NCBI GenBank assembly: GCA_022822245.1
Contig: JAJECB010000360.1
Coordinates: 1-8,149, forward strand
Reading direction: 5' to 3'
From: Gammaproteobacteria bacterium
Lineage (GTDB): Bacteria; Pseudomonadota; Gammaproteobacteria; HK1
DNA: 8,149 bases
Notes under the pieces: generated by a model
Told to the model about the DNA's origin: nothing
The model's database searches: none
What the model saw: the letters and a program-made list of their open reading frames with translations, nothing else
Program-made: the position numbers and the translations under genes
Shown here: one piece after another, positions 5,725 through 8,149 of the stretch
Layout: each line of letters begins with the position of its first letter
Numbering within the stretch: the stretch's first letter is position 1

Positions 5725-7803
5725 ATGAACGCGGTCCCCGCGCCCGAGATCCACTACAGCGCCTGCCCCCACGACTGCCCTTCGACGTGCGCTCTGGAGA
5801 TCGAGCGCCTCGACCCGTGGCGGATCGGGCGGGTGCGCGGCGCGGCGGCGAACGACTACACCGCCGGGGTGGTGTGCAGCAAGGTGGCGCGCTACGCGGA
5901 GCGGACCCATCACCCGGACCGTCTCACCCGGCCGCTCCGGCGCACCGCGCGCGGCGCGTTCGCCCCGATCGGGTGGGACGAGGCGCTCGACGAGGTGGCG
6001 GGCGCCTTCGAGCGGGCGACCGAGCGCTACGGCTCGGAGACCGTCTGGCCCTACTACTACGCGGGCACGATGGGGCTGGTGCAGCGGGACGGGATCCACC
6101 GGCTCCGCCACGCGATGCGCTACTCGGGCCAGCACTCCACCATCTGCACCACCCTCGCCTGGAACGGGTTCATCGCGGGGACCGGGCGCCTCGCCGGCGC
6201 CGACCCGCGGGAGATGGCGAAGTCCGACCTGGTGATCATCTGGGGAACCAACGCGGCGAGCACCCAGGTCAACGTGATGACCCACGCGCTCAGGGCGCGG
6301 CGCGAGCGGGGCGCGAAGATCGTGTGCATCGACGTGTACCGGCAAGCGACGGCGAAGCAGGCGGATCTGCTGGTGTGCGTGCGGCCCGGGACCGACGGCG
6401 CGCTGGCGTGCGCGCTCATGCACGTGCTGTTCCGGGAGGGACACGCGGACCGGGAGTACCTCGAGCGCTACACGGACTGCCCGGCCGAGCTCGAATCGCA
6501 CCTCGCGACCCGGACCCCCGAGTGGGCGTCCGCGATCACCGGGGTCCCGGCCGAGACGATCGAGACGCTCGCGCGGATGATCGGCACCACCCCCCGGACC
6601 TTCTTCCGGCTCGGCTACGGGTTCTCCCGGCAGCGCAACGGGGCGGTCAACATGCACGCGGCCCTCAGCGTCGCGGCGGTGTCGGGCGCGTGGCGGCACG
6701 AGGGCGGCGGAGCCTTCCACAACAACGGCGCGATCTACCACTGGAACCGGTCGCTCATCGAAGGGCTCGACGTGCGGGACCCGGGGATCCGGGTACTCGA
6801 TCAATCGCGGATCGGGCCGGTGCTCACCGGCGACCGGCGCGACCTCGGCGACGGCCCGCCGGTGACCGCGATGCTCATCCAGAACACGAACCCGATGATG
6901 GTCGCGCCGGAGCTCCGCCTGGTCCACGAAGGCTTCGCCCGCAAGGACCTCTTCGTCTGCGTGCACGAGCAGTTCATGACCGAGACGGCGGAGGTCGCGG
7001 ACATCGTGCTGCCGGCGACGACGTTCGTCGAGCACGACGACATCTACCAGGGAGGCGGGCACCAGTACATCATCCTCGGGCCGAAGATCATCGAACCCCC
7101 CGGGGAATGCCGGCCGAACCACTCCGTCATTCGCGAGCTTGCGCGGCGGCTCGGCGCCGAGCACCCGGGCTTCGAGATGAGCGAGCGCGAGATCATCGAC
7201 CGGACGCTGACCCTCTCCGGCTGGCCGGGGCTCGAGGTGCTGGAGCGAGAGCACTGGATCGACTGCCAGCCGCCGTTCGACAAGGCCCACTACCTCGACG
7301 GCTTCGCGCACCCGGACGGGAAGTTCCGATTCGCGCCGGACTGGGGCACGGTGCGGCCCCACGGGTTCGGACCGAACGGGGGGGCAGGCGAGATGCCGCG
7401 CCTGCCCGACCACTGGCCGGTCATCGAGGAGGCGAACGAGGCCATGCCCTTCCGGCTCGTGACCGCCCCCGCCCGTCACTACCTCAACTCCTCGTTCACG
7501 GAGACGCCGACCTCCATCCGCCGCGAAAAGCGGCCGAGCGTGATGATCCATCCGCGGGACGCGGACCGGCTGGATCTGGCGGAAGGCGACCTCGCGACCC
7601 TCGGGAACGACCGCGGCCGGGTCCGCATCCACGTGGAACGGTTCGACGGGGTGCAGCCGGGGGTCGTGATCGTGGAGAGCATCTGGCCGAACCGGGCGTT
7701 CGAGGACGGGATCGGCATCAACGCCCTGACCGGAGCCGATCCGGTCGCCCCGGTGGGCGGTGCCCCGTTCCACGACAACCGGATCTGGATCGAAGCCGGC
7801 TGA
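5725..7803 (+). CDS. Molybdopterin oxidoreductase with [4Fe-4S] motif, substrate unknown
   Basis: This is a member of the DMSO reductase superfamily, enzymes that carry a bis-molybdopterin guanine dinucleotide cofactor. The N-terminus has C14-x3-C18-x3-C22-x28-C51, in SACPHDCPSTC and VVCSKV, fitting a [4Fe-4S] cluster. C141 in TICTT aligns within a residue or so with the metal-ligand Cys/Sec of formate dehydrogenases, placed by its distance to DLVIIWGTN (168-176), a cofactor-binding segment; this ligand assignment is inference. Other family features are RPGTDGALACALMHVLF (220-236), LIQNTNPMM (384-392) and ADIVLPATTFVEHDD (425-439). Residues from about 577 to the end form the dinucleotide-binding domain. 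No Tat or Sec signal is present, so the enzyme should be cytoplasmic. The 692-residue length assumes ATG 5725; ATG 5683 would add 14. No iron-sulfur, cytochrome or membrane subunit gene lies next to it, so its electron partner is unknown. Confidence 0.92.
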   Translation: MNAVPAPEIHYSACPHDCPSTCALEIERLDPWRIGRVRGAAANDYTAGVVCSKVARYAERTHHPDRLTRPLRRTARGAFAPIGWDEALDEVAGAFERATERYGSETVWPYYYAGTMGLVQRDGIHRLRHAMRYSGQHSTICTTLAWNGFIAGTGRLAGADPREMAKSDLVIIWGTNAASTQVNVMTHALRARRERGAKIVCIDVYRQATAKQADLLVCVRPGTDGALACALMHVLFREGHADREYLERYTDCPAELESHLATRTPEWASAITGVPAETIETLARMIGTTPRTFFRLGYGFSRQRNGAVNMHAALSVAAVSGAWRHEGGGAFHNNGAIYHWNRSLIEGLDVRDPGIRVLDQSRIGPVLTGDRRDLGDGPPVTAMLIQNTNPMMVAPELRLVHEGFARKDLFVCVHEQFMTETAEVADIVLPATTFVEHDDIYQGGGHQYIILGPKIIEPPGECRPNHSVIRELARRLGAEHPGFEMSEREIIDRTLTLSGWPGLEVLEREHWIDCQPPFDKAHYLDGFAHPDGKFRFAPDWGTVRPHGFGPNGGAGEMPRLPDHWPVIEEANEAMPFRLVTAPARHYLNSSFTETPTSIRREKRPSVMIHPRDADRLDLAEGDLATLGNDRGRVRIHVERFDGVQPGVVIVESIWPNRAFEDGIGINALTGADPVAPVGGAPFHDNRIWIEAG

Positions 7804-7810
7804 GCCTCCC

Positions 7811-7864
7811 GGGAACGGGGGCCGGGGCCGCGCCGGGCGGACCGGGGCGGGCGGCACGGGCGGG
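7811..7864 (+). other. Cluster of eight G-runs downstream of the molybdoenzyme
   Basis: Starting eight bases after the stop codon, runs of three or more G occur at 7811-7813, 7817-7821, 7824-7827, 7835-7837, 7844-7847, 7849-7851, 7858-7860 and 7862-7864. Every intervening loop is one to seven bases. This fits the simple pattern for G-quadruplexes, twice over, on the mRNA-sense strand. In such GC-rich DNA it may be chance, and no folding has been computed. No U-tract terminator is visible after the gene. Confidence 0.4.
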
Positions 7865-7989
7865 TCGCTCGCGGAGCAGGGCGAGGGGCGCGGGCGGACG
7901 CGCACTTGGCCCGGATATCTCTCCAACTTTCTGCTGCGGACGCCGATCCATGCGCTGTGACTGGCCGTACTCCCTCAATCCGCTTCGAC
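7865..7989. other. Non-coding spacer before the palindrome array
   Basis: No gene, RNA or recognised site is supported here. The first 40 bases continue the G-rich character. From about 7905 the sequence becomes more mixed, with less GC around ATATCTCTCCAACTTTC, which may mark where a different DNA segment joins. Open frames on either strand look like by-products of base composition. Confidence 0.4.
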
Positions 7990-8003
7990 AGCGCGTACGC
8001 GCT
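7990..8003. repeat. Perfect 14-base palindrome AGCGCGTACGCGCT
   Basis: The sequence is identical to its reverse complement. With the preceding C it resembles 8132-8146 at 13 of 15 positions, so it may be one boundary of a repeated unit. It could equally bind a dimeric protein. Confidence 0.7.
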
Positions 8004-8051
8004 AGGTACGGCTACCTGCTGCGCTCCGCAGTCCCTGCTCCGCTTGCAGGC

Positions 8052-8077
8052 CGGGCAATCCATCCATGGATTGCCCG
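8052..8077. repeat. 12-bp inverted repeat with a 2-base centre
   Basis: CGGGCAATCCAT at 8052-8063 is the exact reverse complement of ATGGATTGCCCG at 8066-8077. As RNA it would form at least a 10-bp stem with a six-base loop. No T-run follows, so it is not a typical intrinsic terminator. Confidence 0.85.
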
Positions 8078-8085
8078 CTCGCCGG

Positions 8086-8110
8086 GACGAAGCGCCACCG
8101 GCGCTTCGTC
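8086..8110. repeat. 11-bp stem-loop with a 3-base loop
   Basis: GACGAAGCGCC at 8086-8096 and GGCGCTTCGTC at 8100-8110 are exact reverse complements around ACC. This is a very stable hairpin on either strand. TGTCT follows on the plus strand, so it might act as a weak terminator, but a proper U-tract is lacking. Confidence 0.85.
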
Positions 8111-8131
8111 TGTCTCCGGCTCGCCCTTCAG

Positions 8132-8146
8132 CAGCGCGCATGCGCT
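8132..8146. repeat. Near-copy of the first palindrome at the right edge
   Basis: CAGCGCGCATGCGCT matches CAGCGCGTACGCGCT (7989-8003) except for two bases at the centre, and contains the 10-base palindrome GCGCATGCGC at 8136-8145. The two copies bracket the five intervening stem-loops, which suggests either element boundaries or a repeating unit that continues beyond the window. Confidence 0.5.
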
Positions 8147-8149
8147 CTT

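Larger units (their letters stand above)
7990..8110. repeat. Array of six abutting inverted repeats
   Basis: Six inverted repeats follow one another with gaps of zero to eight bases: a 14-base perfect palindrome (7990-8003), then stem-loops at 8004-8017 (5 bp, loop CGGC), 8019-8031 (5 bp, loop CTC), 8034-8050 (5 bp, loop of 7), 8052-8077 (12 bp) and 8086-8110 (11 bp). The arms are exact in all six. The array is compatible with a REP/BIME-like intergenic element, a mobile palindromic unit, or a structured RNA. It lies downstream of the molybdoenzyme and may continue past the right edge. No family name can be given from this single copy. Confidence 0.75.

Noticed and set aside
5344..7926. An 860-codon minus-strand open frame opposite the molybdoenzyme
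   Set aside because: Same artefact of third-position GC. The plus strand carries an intact superfamily member with cofactor motifs.
7990..8110. CRISPR array or tRNA gene in the right-hand non-coding region
   Set aside because: The hairpins differ in sequence and have no constant repeat with spacers. No cloverleaf or conserved T-arm sequence is present.
7479..8141. A 220-codon minus-strand frame covering the palindrome array and the 3' end of the molybdoenzyme
   Set aside because: It is partly antisense to conserved coding sequence, and its N-terminal part is translated palindromes. No ribosome binding site or domain was seen.

Overview
The window looks like a chromosomal segment of a very GC-rich proteobacterium, most likely a gammaproteobacterium. 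The evidence is the rpoZ-spoT pair, a bifunctional RelA/SpoT enzyme with a proteobacterial C-terminal layout, and a UbiA of the ubiquinone type whose first membrane segment closely resembles the E. coli protein. Genus-level assignment is not possible from sequence reading alone.

Layout. Bases 1-219 are a leader with a credible sigma70-type promoter (157-186) but no convincing gene. Then comes a plus-strand operon, rpoZ (220-675), spoT (700-2835, GTG start) and ubiA (2832-3764, overlapping spoT by ATGA). It links RNA polymerase assembly, (p)ppGpp metabolism and ubiquinone synthesis in one transcript. A class I/II PLP aminotransferase (3792-5078, minus strand) converges on ubiA with a 27-base gap. 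It is divergent from a small GNAT acetyltransferase (5133-5624, plus strand), and the short gap between them holds a nearly symmetric -10 element readable on both strands. After a 100-base gap with its own promoter-like -10 lies a stand-alone molybdopterin oxidoreductase with a [4Fe-4S] motif (5725-7803).

The 346 bases after that gene are non-coding. They begin with eight closely spaced G-runs (7811-7864). After a plainer stretch come six inverted repeats set almost end to end (7990-8110), and then a near-copy of the first palindrome at the right edge (8132-8146). This palindrome array is the least explained structure in the window.

Most genes here are ordinary housekeeping or enzyme genes. 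The points worth a second look are the palindrome array, the 81-residue acidic tail on omega, the direct spoT-ubiA coupling, an insert near the N-terminus of the aminotransferase, and the orphan molybdoenzyme.
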